From positions 1 through 23,535 of the forward strand of contig CAMJDE010000002.1 of the NCBI GenBank assembly GCA_946404295.1: a stretch of 23,535 nucleotides of DNA. Reading direction: 5' to 3'. Source of the DNA: an uncultured Clostridia bacterium. GTDB taxonomy: Bacteria > Bacillota > Clostridia > Oscillospirales > CAG-272. Shown here piece after piece: positions 13,465-20,803 of the stretch. The position numbers and the translations under genes are program-made. Below the pieces are notes generated by a model. The model made no database searches. It was not told where the DNA came from and was given only the letters and a program-made list of their open reading frames with translations. Position 1 is the first letter of the stretch; the number at the start of each line of letters is the position of its first letter.

Positions 13465-13719
13465 TTACTCAAGGGGAGAAAGTGCCTTGAACTCCTGAGT
13501 CTCCCACATTCGCAACAGTTCCGTTTTGTGCAGAGCGGTCCATTCGCGCACCATAGAGAGCGCCTTCGGGGGAAGACCGCCGTCGAGAACCGTTCCGTCC
13601 CCGATCGCGATCGCCGCCACGTCCTCTCCGTATAGTGCGTGAATATGCGGCGGATTATGTTCCGCCTGCTGAAAATACATTCGGATCACGATCCCGTAGA
13701 ATCGACAAACGACCGGCAT
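13465..13719 (-). CDS. DUF4160 domain protein
   Basis: An 84-residue protein matching DUF4160: MPVVCRFYGIVIRMYFQQAE, the diagnostic HNPPHIHALYGEDVAAIAI, DGTVLDGGLPPKAL and a C-terminal helix VREWTALHKTELLRMWE. The H-x-P-H-x-H motif is fully conserved and could bind metal or be catalytic. First gene of the DUF4160-DUF2442(-pepF) unit, with its own consensus promoter and palindromic operator. Function unknown; a toxin-antitoxin role is suggested by family context only. Confidence 0.9.
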   Translation of the reverse strand: MPVVCRFYGIVIRMYFQQAEHNPPHIHALYGEDVAAIAIGDGTVLDGGLPPKALSMVREWTALHKTELLRMWETQEFKALSPLE

Positions 13720-13749
13720 AACGAACCTCTCTTACGGTTTTTCGTTTTT

Positions 13750-13778
13750 ATTATATCACGATACCGTGATGTTGTCAA
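13750..13778 (-). promoter_or_regulatory. Consensus promoter of the DUF4160-DUF2442 unit with operator
   Basis: On the minus strand TTGACA (13773-13778), 17-base spacer and TATAAT (13750-13755), both perfect. A palindrome ATCACG-ATAC-CGTGAT (13755-13770) occupies the spacer, likely the binding site of the HTH-bearing partner. Confidence 0.88.
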
Positions 13779-13783
13779 GCGTT

Positions 13784-13825
13784 TTTTCAAAAAGCGCGTC
13801 GGCGGGGATCACTCCCCGCCGACGC
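13784..13825 (-). terminator. guaA terminator
   Basis: On the minus strand GCGTCGGCGGGGA, a 4-base loop and TCCCCGCCGACGC (13796-13808 with 13813-13825) form a 13-bp stem followed by GCTTTTTG. It lies immediately upstream of the DUF4160 promoter. Confidence 0.9.
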
Positions 13826-13853
13826 GGCGATATCGTTCAGAAGAGGTCGGCAA

Positions 13854-14834
13854 TCATTCCCACTCAATGGTGGCAACGGGTTTCGGCGACAGATCGTAGA
13901 GGACGCGGTTGACGCCCTTGACCTCGGCGAGAATCCGGTCGACGATATGCTTCAGCAGAGCGTAGGGGATCTCCTCGATCGTGGCGCTGGTCGCGTCGAC
14001 CGAGTTGACCGCACGGATGATGACCGGCCAAGCCCAGGTGCGCTTGTTGTCCTTGATACCGGTGGAACGGTAGTCGGGAACGGTGGTGAAGTACTGCCAG
14101 ACCTTGCCGGCAAGCCCGTTCTTCTCGAACTCTTCGCGCAGGATCGCGTCGGACTCGCGCACCGCCTCGAGACGGTCGCGGGTGATCGCGCCGGTGCAGC
14201 GGACGCCGAGGCCGGGGCCCGGGAAGGGCTGACGGTTGACCATCCCGTCGGGAAGACCGAGTTCACGGCCGACGCAGCGGACCTCGTCCTTGTAGAGGAA
14301 CTTGACGGGTTCGACCAACTCGAACTGCAGATCGGCGGGAAGACCGCCGACGTTGTGGTGCGCCTTCACGCCGTGGCTCTCGAGGATATCGGGGTAGATG
14401 GTTCCCTGTCCCAGGAACTTGATCCCCTCCTGCTTTCTCGCCTCTTCCTCGAAGACGCGGATGAACTCGGCGCCGATGATCTTGCGCTTCTGTTCGGGGT
14501 CGCTGACGCCCGCCAGTTTATCGAGGAAACGGTCGACGGCGTCGACGTAGACCAGGTTGGCGTTCAGCTGATCGCGGAAAACGCGGACGACCTGCTCGGG
14601 TTCTCCCTTGCGGAGCAGACCGTGGTTGACGTGGACGCAGACGAGGTTCCTCCCGATCGCGCGGATCAGGAGCGCGGCGCAGACCGACGAGTCGACCCCG
14701 CCGGAGAGGGCGAGCAGACACTTGCCGTCCCCGATCTGTTTTCTGAGCGCCTCGACCTGTTCGTCGATAAACGCTTTGGCGAGGGCGGGAGTGTTGATAC
14801 GTTTCATACTTTCGGGGCGGACGTTGTTCTGCAT
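13854..14834 (-). CDS. guaA: GMP synthase, ATP-pyrophosphatase subunit without glutaminase domain
   Basis: Converts XMP to GMP using ATP and ammonia, the last step of guanine nucleotide synthesis. 326 residues: the PP-loop SGGVDSS (44-50), VHVNHGLLRKGE, LGQGTIYPDILES, and the C-terminal dimerisation domain with PFPGPGLGVRCTGAI and DLSPKPVATIEWE. The N-terminal glutamine amidotransferase domain found in full GuaA (~510-525 residues) is absent. The start is clean (GGAGG ribosome binding site, own promoter), so this is not an assembly cut. The enzyme must use free ammonia or a separate glutaminase subunit (as in archaeal split GMP synthases); none is encoded in this window. Confidence 0.95.
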   Translation of the reverse strand: MQNNVRPESMKRINTPALAKAFIDEQVEALRKQIGDGKCLLALSGGVDSSVCAALLIRAIGRNLVCVHVNHGLLRKGEPEQVVRVFRDQLNANLVYVDAVDRFLDKLAGVSDPEQKRKIIGAEFIRVFEEEARKQEGIKFLGQGTIYPDILESHGVKAHHNVGGLPADLQFELVEPVKFLYKDEVRCVGRELGLPDGMVNRQPFPGPGLGVRCTGAITRDRLEAVRESDAILREEFEKNGLAGKVWQYFTTVPDYRSTGIKDNKRTWAWPVIIRAVNSVDATSATIEEIPYALLKHIVDRILAEVKGVNRVLYDLSPKPVATIEWE

Positions 14835-14962
14835 TGGCTGTTTCCTCCGTATTACATAGATGTTTTTTTGATCCGACCTGACTCCGGGACCCGGAAAAGG
14901 CGTCGGCGGAACCCGAGCCGGTTCCGCCGCATATCCTGTTTCGGGAGCCCCGGAAAAAGATA
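14835..14962 (-). promoter_or_regulatory. Structured guaA leader
   Basis: The ~130-base leader contains GGCGGAACC/GGTTCCGCC (14905-14928, loop of 6) and two smaller GC-rich hairpins, CGGG/CCCG (14942-14952) and CCGG/CCGG around 14884-14894. There is no clear terminator T-tract, and I recognise no known purine or PRPP riboswitch motif. It may be a regulatory leader or simply GC-rich intergenic sequence. Confidence 0.35.
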
Positions 14963-14967
14963 GGTTA

Positions 14968-14996
14968 ATTATACATTAATCGACGCTAAATTGCAA
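14968..14996 (-). promoter_or_regulatory. guaA promoter
   Basis: On the minus strand: TTGCAA (14991-14996), 17-base spacer, TATAAT (14968-14973). Confidence 0.85.
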
Positions 14997-15048
14997 GAGG
15001 GTAAAACCAAGTTTTTTACATTTTTTCGACAAGGGGGAAAAAGGAAAA

Positions 15049-15621
15049 ATGCTCGTGATCCGACCCTACCGCCGCGAGCGCGCGGTCGAATACGCAAGGC
15101 GCTGGGCGACGATGCGCAATCCCGTGTTTTACGACTTCTCCGAGATCGGCGGGAATTGCACGAACTTCGTCAGCCAGGCGCTCTACGCCGGCTCGTGCCG
15201 GATGAACTACACCCCGGTCTTCGGCTGGTTCTACATCTCCCCGAACGAGCGCACCGCGTCCTGGACGGGGGTCGATTTCCTCTACCGGTTTCTCACCGGA
15301 AACCGCGGGCTCGGCCCCTTCGGAGAAGAGGTCGCGGAAGATCGGCTCTCGGACGGCGACGTGGTACAGATCGGGCGGGACGGGGAGGGGTTTTTCCACT
15401 CGATGCTGTTCGTCGGGCGCGACGAGGACGGAACGCCGCTGGTCGCGGCGCAGTCGCTCGACGTCTACGGCAAGCGGCTCTACGAATACGACTTCGACTT
15501 CGTGCGCTTCATCCACATCCTCGGCGTGCGCGCATCGACCGACGGCGACGGATGCTTTCAAAACGTCTACGACGGTATTTCGCTTCAGCCGACGGACGAC
15601 GCGGCGGACGATCCTACATAG
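15049..15621 (+). CDS. Amidase-domain protein (amidase_6 type)
   Basis: A 190-residue protein with the putative amidase domain common in Clostridia. It starts with YRRERAVEYARRWATMRNPV, followed by FSEIGGNCTNFVSQALYAG with the probable catalytic Cys37, then MNYTPVFGWFYIS and WTGVDFLYRFL. His117 in GEGFFHSMLFVGR is the probable second catalytic residue. The fold is papain/NlpC-like, so a peptidoglycan or peptide amide substrate is plausible. No signal peptide is visible, unlike many relatives, so location is uncertain. An AAGGGGG/AAGGA ribosome binding region precedes the ATG. The 3' end overlaps the ABC-F stop codon by 8 bases, tail to tail. Confidence 0.88.
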   Translation: MLVIRPYRRERAVEYARRWATMRNPVFYDFSEIGGNCTNFVSQALYAGSCRMNYTPVFGWFYISPNERTASWTGVDFLYRFLTGNRGLGPFGEEVAEDRLSDGDVVQIGRDGEGFFHSMLFVGRDEDGTPLVAAQSLDVYGKRLYEYDFDFVRFIHILGVRASTDGDGCFQNVYDGISLQPTDDAADDPT

Positions 15622-17530
15622 TCAACTCGTAGAGCGAAAGCAGTTCCTCTTCGAGTTCCGCTTTCCTTTGTTCGATTTCGCCCGCGCGCACGTAGTCGCG
15701 CGAGGCGGTGGTGTAGAGTTCGGTTTCGAGGGCGGTCAGTTCGGTTTCGATCTCGGGGATCCGCTTTTCGGCTCTCTCGCGGCGCTTGGCTTCGGCGCGC
15801 GCCTCGGCGGCGGCGCGGCGGTTGGCTTCAAAGAGTTCCTTCTGTCGGCTGACGGGGGCGGGGGTCGGCTCGACCGTCTTCCCCTCCCGCGCCGCTTCGC
15901 GCAGGCGGAGATACTCGGCGTAGGCGGAGTCGGAATCTCCGACCGGATACTCGGTCACGCCACCGTCCGCGGCGCGGTCAAGTTCGACGATCCGGGTTGC
16001 GACCCGATCGATGAAGTAGCGGTCGTGCGAGACGGCGATCACCGTCCCGTCAAAGCCCGCCACCGCCTCTTCGAGCGCCTCGCGCGAGCCGACGTCGAGG
16101 TGGTTGGTCGGCTCGTCGAGGATCAGGAGACTGACGGGTTTCAGCATCAGTTTGGCGAGGGTCAGCCGCGCGCGCTCACCCCCCGAGAGCATGGCGACCG
16201 ATTTGAACACGTCCTCCCCCGAGAAGAGGAAGAGCGCGAGGGTCGAGCGGATCTCGCCGTCGGTCTTGCCGGGATAGGCGGCGCGCAGTTCGTCAAAGAC
16301 GGTGTTCTTGTCGTCGAGGTCGCGGTTCTCCTGATCGTAAAAGCCGTAGGTGACCCGCTCTCCGAAGACGATCCTGCCCCCGTTCGGGACAAGACCCCCC
16401 CGGATCAGTTTCAAAAGCGTGGACTTCCCGCACCCGTTGTCCCCGAGGATCAGGACCCGTTCGCCGCGCTTGACCGCAAACGAGACGTGAGACAGAAGCG
16501 GCGTCCCGGTATAGGAAAAGGACAGGTCTTTCACCGATAGCACGTCGTTCGCGATCCCCCCGTCGGAGCGGAAGGACATCGAGACGGCGCGCCCCGCTTT
16601 GGGCGCCCGCTCGACGATCTCCATCCGTTCAAGCTGCTTTTCTTTGGCGCGGATGGTGACGAAGTTGTGTTCCTGCCCGCAGCGGCGCTGAAAATCGATG
16701 TTCGCCCGGATGCGGGCGATCTCCTTCTGCTGTTCCTTATAGCGGTGCTCGAGCTGCTCGGCGTCCCTCTCCCGCTGCTCCTTCGCCGCGGTGTACGACC
16801 CGTGGTAGAGCGTCGCCCGGCGGTGATCGACGAGCAGGGTCTTGTTCGTCACGCGATCGAGAAAATAGCGGTCGTGCGAGATGACCAGCACCGTTTTCGG
16901 ATAGGCGGACAAGAACTCCTCGAGCCAGATCAGAGCCGACAGATCAAGGTGGTTGGTCGGCTCGTCGAGCATCAGGACGTCGGGCTCCTGCGAGAGCAGG
17001 CGCGCCAGCGCGATGCGGGTGTGCTGTCCGCCCGAGAGGGTCGGAACGCGCGCGGCGATCTGCTCCTCGGTGAACCCGAGTCGGAGCAGCGTGCTCCGAC
17101 AGCGCGCCCGGTATTCCAGCCCCCCCTCGGCGGCGTATCTCCGGTGCAGGGCGTCCAGCCGAGCCCCGGCGGAGACGGCTTCGGCGGTCGGAAGCGAGCC
17201 GATCGCGTTTTCCAGCCGCTCGATCTCGCCCTCCAGTTCGCGCAGATGCGGGAACCCCGCGATCATATAGTCGAGCACCGACACGTTCCCGAGCGGGGTC
17301 AGGTCGGTGTTCTGCGCGAGCATCCCGAGCGTCTTGCCGCGCAGGACCGTGACGCTTCCGCGATCGGGGGTATATTCGCCCGTGAGCAAACGGAAAAGGG
17401 AGGTCTTCCCGGCGCCGTTGACGCCGATGACCCCCACGCGTTCGCCCTCGTTGATCCCGAAGGTGACGTTCTCCAGGATCGGCGTCGCGCCGAAGGAGAG
17501 CGACAGCCCCGAGACGCTTAAAATCGTCAT
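15614..17530 (-). CDS. ABC-F family ATP-binding protein
   Basis: A 638-residue cytoplasmic ribosome-associated ATPase with two ABC domains in one chain and no membrane segments. Domain 1: Walker A GVNGAGKTS (36-44), signature LSGGQHTRIAL, Walker B VLMLDEPTNHLD. Domain 2: Walker A GDNGCGKST, signature LSGGERARLTL, Walker B LLILDEPTNHLD. The interdomain linker is charged and helical (EHRYKEQQKEIARIRANIDF), and the C-terminal ~90 residues are a coiled coil (RRAAAEARAEAKRRERAEKR), as in Uup/YdiF-type proteins. These act on translating ribosomes and some give antibiotic protection; which applies here is unclear. The start overlaps the stop of the upstream pseudouridine synthase gene by four bases. 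Confidence 0.93.
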   Translation of the reverse strand: MTILSVSGLSLSFGATPILENVTFGINEGERVGVIGVNGAGKTSLFRLLTGEYTPDRGSVTVLRGKTLGMLAQNTDLTPLGNVSVLDYMIAGFPHLRELEGEIERLENAIGSLPTAEAVSAGARLDALHRRYAAEGGLEYRARCRSTLLRLGFTEEQIAARVPTLSGGQHTRIALARLLSQEPDVLMLDEPTNHLDLSALIWLEEFLSAYPKTVLVISHDRYFLDRVTNKTLLVDHRRATLYHGSYTAAKEQRERDAEQLEHRYKEQQKEIARIRANIDFQRRCGQEHNFVTIRAKEKQLERMEIVERAPKAGRAVSMSFRSDGGIANDVLSVKDLSFSYTGTPLLSHVSFAVKRGERVLILGDNGCGKSTLLKLIRGGLVPNGGRIVFGERVTYGFYDQENRDLDDKNTVFDELRAAYPGKTDGEIRSTLALFLFSGEDVFKSVAMLSGGERARLTLAKLMLKPVSLLILDEPTNHLDVGSREALEEAVAGFDGTVIAVSHDRYFIDRVATRIVELDRAADGGVTEYPVGDSDSAYAEYLRLREAAREGKTVEPTPAPVSRQKELFEANRRAAAEARAEAKRRERAEKRIPEIETELTALETELYTTASRDYVRAGEIEQRKAELEEELLSLYELTM

Positions 17531-18516
17531 ACTTCCCCCTTGCTGTCGGTCGGTTCTCCCGCGATCTCTCCGCCGCGTTCGCGCCGCAGGATCGCGAGCA
17601 GTTTTTCAAAGTCGGGCGGGAGCGGGCAGGAGAAGGTCGTCTCCTCACCCGTCCGCGGATGTTTGAACGTCAGGCGCGCGGCGTGCAGGCATTGCCCGTC
17701 GAAGAGGTCGGCGTGCCGTTTTTCAAACGCGGTCTTACCCCCGCCGTAAACCGTATCGCCGAGCAGCGGATGCCCGATCGCAGACAGATGCACGCGGATC
17801 TGGTGGGTCCGCCCGGTCTCAAGCCGCAGGACGAGGTAGGTCACGTCGCCGAAGCGCTCTTTGACGGTATAGTGCGTGATCGCGGGGCGCGCGGTGTGCC
17901 CGTCGCGGATCACCGCCATCCTCTTGCGGTCGACGGGGTGCCGCCCGATCGGAAGATCGACGGTGCCGTGATCCTGCGAAAAGCCCCCCTGCACCAGCGC
18001 GTGGTATTCGCGCGTAATCTGATGCCCCTCGAGCTCGGCGGCGAGTTTCCGGTGCGCCTCGTCGTTTTTCGCCACGACGAGAAGCCCGCTCGTCTGCTTG
18101 TCGATCCGATGCACGATCCCGGGGCGAAGCGCGCCGTTGATCCCCGAGAGCCGCCCCCGACAGCGGTAAAGCAGGGCGTTGACCAGCGTCCCCGTCGGGT
18201 TGCCGGGCGCGGGATGCACGACCATCCCCGAGGGTTTGTTCACGACGAGAAGATCGTCGTCCTCGTAGATCACGTCGAGCGGAATATTCTCGGGCAGAGC
18301 GTCGATCGGTTCGGGCTCCGGGATCGCGTACTCGACGAGATCCCCCGCCGCCACCCGGTCTTTTTTGTCGGCGGGTCTGCCGTTCAGGGTGACGTCGCCC
18401 CGCTCGATCAGTTTTGCCGCCGCAGAACGAGAAAGAGCGGGAAGATCGTCGTCCTCCCGCGCCAAAAAAGCGTCCAGCCGCATCCCCGCGGCGTCCTCCC
18501 CGACCCGGCGGATCAC
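17527..18516 (-). CDS. RluA/RluD family pseudouridine synthase
   Basis: A 329-residue enzyme isomerising uridine to pseudouridine in RNA, most likely 23S rRNA. An N-terminal S4 RNA-binding domain (residues ~10-60, MRLDAFLARE... AAKLIERGDVTLNGRP) precedes the catalytic domain. That domain has DDDLLVVNKPSGMVVHPA and the signature GIVHRIDKQTSGLLVVAKN with catalytic Asp139, then RLETGRTHQIRVHLSAIGHP. Start is the GTG at 18514-18516, which overlaps the lspA stop (GTGA) and agrees with the family's N-terminus; a longer frame runs through lspA but is not coding. Corresponds to ylyB of Bacillus, also next to lspA. Confidence 0.93.
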   Translation of the reverse strand: MIRRVGEDAAGMRLDAFLAREDDDLPALSRSAAAKLIERGDVTLNGRPADKKDRVAAGDLVEYAIPEPEPIDALPENIPLDVIYEDDDLLVVNKPSGMVVHPAPGNPTGTLVNALLYRCRGRLSGINGALRPGIVHRIDKQTSGLLVVAKNDEAHRKLAAELEGHQITREYHALVQGGFSQDHGTVDLPIGRHPVDRKRMAVIRDGHTARPAITHYTVKERFGDVTYLVLRLETGRTHQIRVHLSAIGHPLLGDTVYGGGKTAFEKRHADLFDGQCLHAARLTFKHPRTGEETTFSCPLPPDFEKLLAILRRERGGEIAGEPTDSKGEV

Positions 18517-19037
18517 GGCTGATCCCCCCGGTCGGTCTCTTCGGTTTTCGCGTTTTCCTTTTTCTTTTTCTGTTCCCTGACGGTGTCCCGGATCAGCCAC
18601 AGGATCAGCAGTCCCGCGCCGACGACGACGAGGCAGTCCGCCACGTTGAAGACCGGGAACGGGAAGAGATAGAACTCGATGAAGTCGACCACCACGCCGC
18701 GGAAAGTGCGGTCGATCATATTGCCGATCCCGCCCGAGAGGATCAGGGAGAGCGAGATACAGAGCAGAAGCGGCGGATCGCGCCGGACGAGGTAGACGAC
18801 GATCGCCGCGATCGCCACGGCGGAGAAGACCATGAACACCCAGCGGTGATTCGCAAGCATCCCCCACGCGGCGCCCGGATTCTCCACGTAGGAAAAGCGG
18901 AGGACTCCCCGCAGAAACGGGACCGGGTCCTCCCCCTTGAGGCGCGCGACGGCGAGCAGTTTGGTCAGATAGTCGGCAAGGATGCCGAGGGCGACCGCGC
19001 CGAGCGAGAGCAGGCGCTTACCCCATTTTGACGTCAT
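18513..19037 (-). CDS. lspA: Signal peptidase II (prolipoprotein signal peptidase)
   Basis: A 174-residue integral membrane aspartyl protease that removes signal peptides from lipoproteins after lipidation. Four membrane segments are visible. The catalytic aspartates are Asp109 (GNMIDR) and Asp134 (FNVADC), and the conserved VENPGAAWG motif lies at ~51-59. The C-terminus has a charged tail (EQKKKKENAKTEETD). AGGGGG lies ~11 bases before the ATG. It would process the two lipoproteins encoded at 20804-23355. It lies between yggT and the pseudouridine synthase, which overlaps its stop. Confidence 0.95.
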   Translation of the reverse strand: MTSKWGKRLLSLGAVALGILADYLTKLLAVARLKGEDPVPFLRGVLRFSYVENPGAAWGMLANHRWVFMVFSAVAIAAIVVYLVRRDPPLLLCISLSLILSGGIGNMIDRTFRGVVVDFIEFYLFPFPVFNVADCLVVVGAGLLILWLIRDTVREQKKKKENAKTEETDRGDQP

Positions 19038-19066
19038 CCGGCACGGAACCCCCTCTCTTTTGCGGT

Positions 19067-19342
19067 TCAGGATACGACGGGCAGCACTCTCCCGAGGATC
19101 GCGAGCGAGAAGTACGCCACGATAAACGGGATGTCGAACGGGATCCGGTCAAGCGACTCGAATCGCGAAAAAAGCAACCGGAAGGGCAGGATCACCGGCT
19201 CGGTCACGGCGATGCAGAAGGTCATCAGGGCGTTTTCGTCCTCGACGAAAAACTGCAGGATCATCCGGGCGAGCATACAGAGTTCGACGATCAGGATCGT
19301 CGCCAGCACCATCCGGGAAAGAATCAGAGCAAGAACGTGCAT
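19067..19342 (-). CDS. yggT: YggT family membrane protein
   Basis: A 91-residue protein with two hydrophobic segments: an N-terminal one (LALILSRMVLATILIVELCMLARMIL) and a C-terminal one (DIPFIVAYFSLAILGRVLPV). Between them lies the YggT pattern VTEPVILPFRLLFSRFESLDRIPFDI. Role unclear; in Bacillota (YlmG) and plastids it is linked to cell or nucleoid division and sits next to sepF. The ATG lies one base after the sepF stop codon. Confidence 0.9.
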   Translation of the reverse strand: MHVLALILSRMVLATILIVELCMLARMILQFFVEDENALMTFCIAVTEPVILPFRLLFSRFESLDRIPFDIPFIVAYFSLAILGRVLPVVS

Positions 19343-19343
19343 A

Positions 19344-19766
19344 TCACGAAAGTTCGGGGTCCTCCGGGGCGCTTTCCTCCCCCGTTTCGGACACGTCGAC
19401 CGATTTCGGCGACACGATGTAGGTCGAGGCGGCGACCCGACGGATGTTCCCGTCGATGCAGTAGGCGACGCCGCTGACGAAATCCATAACCCGGCGGCTG
19501 ACCTCGCGGTCGGTCCGCTCGAGGTTGAGAAAGACCGTCCGTCCCGACATCAGGTGATCGGCGATCTCCGACACGTCGCCGAAGGCGGTCGGGTAGATCA
19601 CCTTGAGTTCCATATTGTTCCCGCCGAGACTCAGCGTCGTTCCCGGCGCCTTTTCGGGGATATCGCCGACCGAGGGAGTCGACTGCACCGGGTTCACGGC
19701 GGGCGCGTCATAGTAACCCGCGTAGCCGTCTCCCGTGCCGTTTTTCGCTTTTCTGAAGAAAGCCAT
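19344..19766 (-). CDS. sepF: Cell division protein SepF
   Basis: A 140-residue protein that bundles FtsZ filaments and tethers them to the membrane. The N-terminal amphipathic start MAFFRKAKNG is the usual membrane anchor; a low-complexity linker (residues ~15-50) follows. The SepF core comprises LKVIYPTAFGDVSEIADHL, GRTVFLNLERTDREVSRRVM, DFVSGVAYCIDGNIRRVA and STYIVSPKSVDV. The start at 19766 has GGAAGG upstream. It is the second gene of the yggS-sepF-yggT cluster. Confidence 0.95.
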   Translation of the reverse strand: MAFFRKAKNGTGDGYAGYYDAPAVNPVQSTPSVGDIPEKAPGTTLSLGGNNMELKVIYPTAFGDVSEIADHLMSGRTVFLNLERTDREVSRRVMDFVSGVAYCIDGNIRRVAASTYIVSPKSVDVSETGEESAPEDPELS

Positions 19767-19801
19767 GGCTCGTCCTTCCTTTATCGTTTCGGTTTTTACG
19801 G

Positions 19802-20536
19802 TCAATTCTGTTCGCGGCGGAACAGCGCCCGTCCCACGCGGACCATCGTGGCGCCTTCGCGCACGGCGGGGATCCAACTGCCGCTCATCCCCATCGAGAG
19901 GACGGGACGGTCGGTTTCAAACAGTCCCTCCCGCGCGAGTTTTTCCGAGAGTTCCCGGGTCAGGGAGAAGAAGGGGCGGTAATCGTCGGGATCGTCGAGG
20001 ACCGGTCCCATCGTCATCAGCCCGACGAGCCGCACGCCGGGAACCGTCCGGGCAAACTCCGCGAGCGCCGCCGCGTCCTCGGGCAGGACCCCGCCCTTGT
20101 CGGGCTCGCGCCCGCTGTTCACCTCGAGCAGGATATCCTGCCGCACGCCGCGGTTGTCCGCCACTCGCCCGATTTCGCGGATCAGTTTTTCGCTGTCGGC
20201 GGACTGGATCAGGGCGACCTTGCCGGAAACGTACTTGACCTTATTGACCTGCAGCGACCCGATCAGGTGCCATTCGGGCGACGGCAGCCCCGCCGCCTCA
20301 AGCAGTTCTACGCGCTCGCGCCACGCCTGCACCCGGTTCTCCGCCGCCGCCTGCGGAAAGATCCGCGAGAGGGCTAAAAACTCCTCGGGCGTCGCGCTCT
20401 TGGTCACGGGGATCAGGCGCGGGACGGGAACGCCCGCCTCGCGCGCGACGTCGGCAAGACGGTCGCAGAGGCGCGCGACGTTCTCTCGGATATACGAAAA
20501 CGCATCCCCCTCGGGGATTGTCATACGGTCGGGCAT
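19802..20536 (-). CDS. yggS: YggS family PLP homeostasis protein
   Basis: A 244-residue pyridoxal-phosphate-binding protein of the alanine racemase-like TIM-barrel fold that buffers PLP and has no known enzymatic activity. Lys46 in IPVTKSATPEEF binds PLP. Other signatures are WHLIGSLQVNKVKYV, LLEVNSGREPDKGG, GLMTMGP and LSMGMSGSW. AAGGAA precedes the ATG at 20536. First gene of the cluster matching ylmE-sepF-ylmG of Bacillus. Its promoter lies at 20589-20617. Confidence 0.94.
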   Translation of the reverse strand: MPDRMTIPEGDAFSYIRENVARLCDRLADVAREAGVPVPRLIPVTKSATPEEFLALSRIFPQAAAENRVQAWRERVELLEAAGLPSPEWHLIGSLQVNKVKYVSGKVALIQSADSEKLIREIGRVADNRGVRQDILLEVNSGREPDKGGVLPEDAAALAEFARTVPGVRLVGLMTMGPVLDDPDDYRPFFSLTRELSEKLAREGLFETDRPVLSMGMSGSWIPAVREGATMVRVGRALFRREQN

Positions 20537-20588
20537 CGGATTTCCTTCTTCGCTTCTTTTGTGCGGATCGATACGGGTCCTTACCATC

Positions 20589-20617
20589 ATTATACCAAAG
20601 GTCGGTTTTGATTGCAA
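20589..20617 (-). promoter_or_regulatory. Promoter of the yggS-sepF-yggT-lspA cluster
   Basis: On the minus strand: TTGCAA (20612-20617), 17-base spacer, TATAAT (20589-20594). Confidence 0.85.
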
Positions 20618-20699
20618 GTTTTTTTTGGGAAAAAGGGAAAGAAGGTTGCGCCAATCTTCGCCGTTTTTCCCCCCTCGACGATTGTTCACAACTTTTCGC

Positions 20700-20728
20700 T
20701 TGACTTTTCCGGCTCCGTCCTCTATACT
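20700..20728 (+). promoter_or_regulatory. Promoter of the lipoprotein pair, with leader hairpin
   Basis: TTGACT (20700-20705), 17-base spacer, TATACT (20723-20728). In the leader, TCTCCGCGCG and CGCGCGGAGA (20757-20777) form an almost perfect GC-rich palindrome about 27 bases before the start codon. Confidence 0.78.
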
Positions 20729-20803
20729 TATACTATCTTTATTTTGTATCTTTCCCTCTCCGCGCGCCGCGCGGAGAAATCACCCGAACGAAAAGGAACG
20801 CTT

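Noticed and set aside
14835..14962. Purine, ppGpp or PRPP riboswitch in the guaA leader
   Set aside because: Hairpins are present but I find no conserved core of these classes and no terminator or clear anti-ribosome-binding-site stem.
13947..14963. 338-codon frame opposite guaA
   Set aside because: Antisense to a well-recognised GMP synthase; no motif or ribosome binding site.
18517..18867. N-terminal extension of the pseudouridine synthase into lspA
   Set aside because: The frame is open but lies inside lspA, and the S4 domain begins at the GTG at 18516, which fits GTGA coupling.
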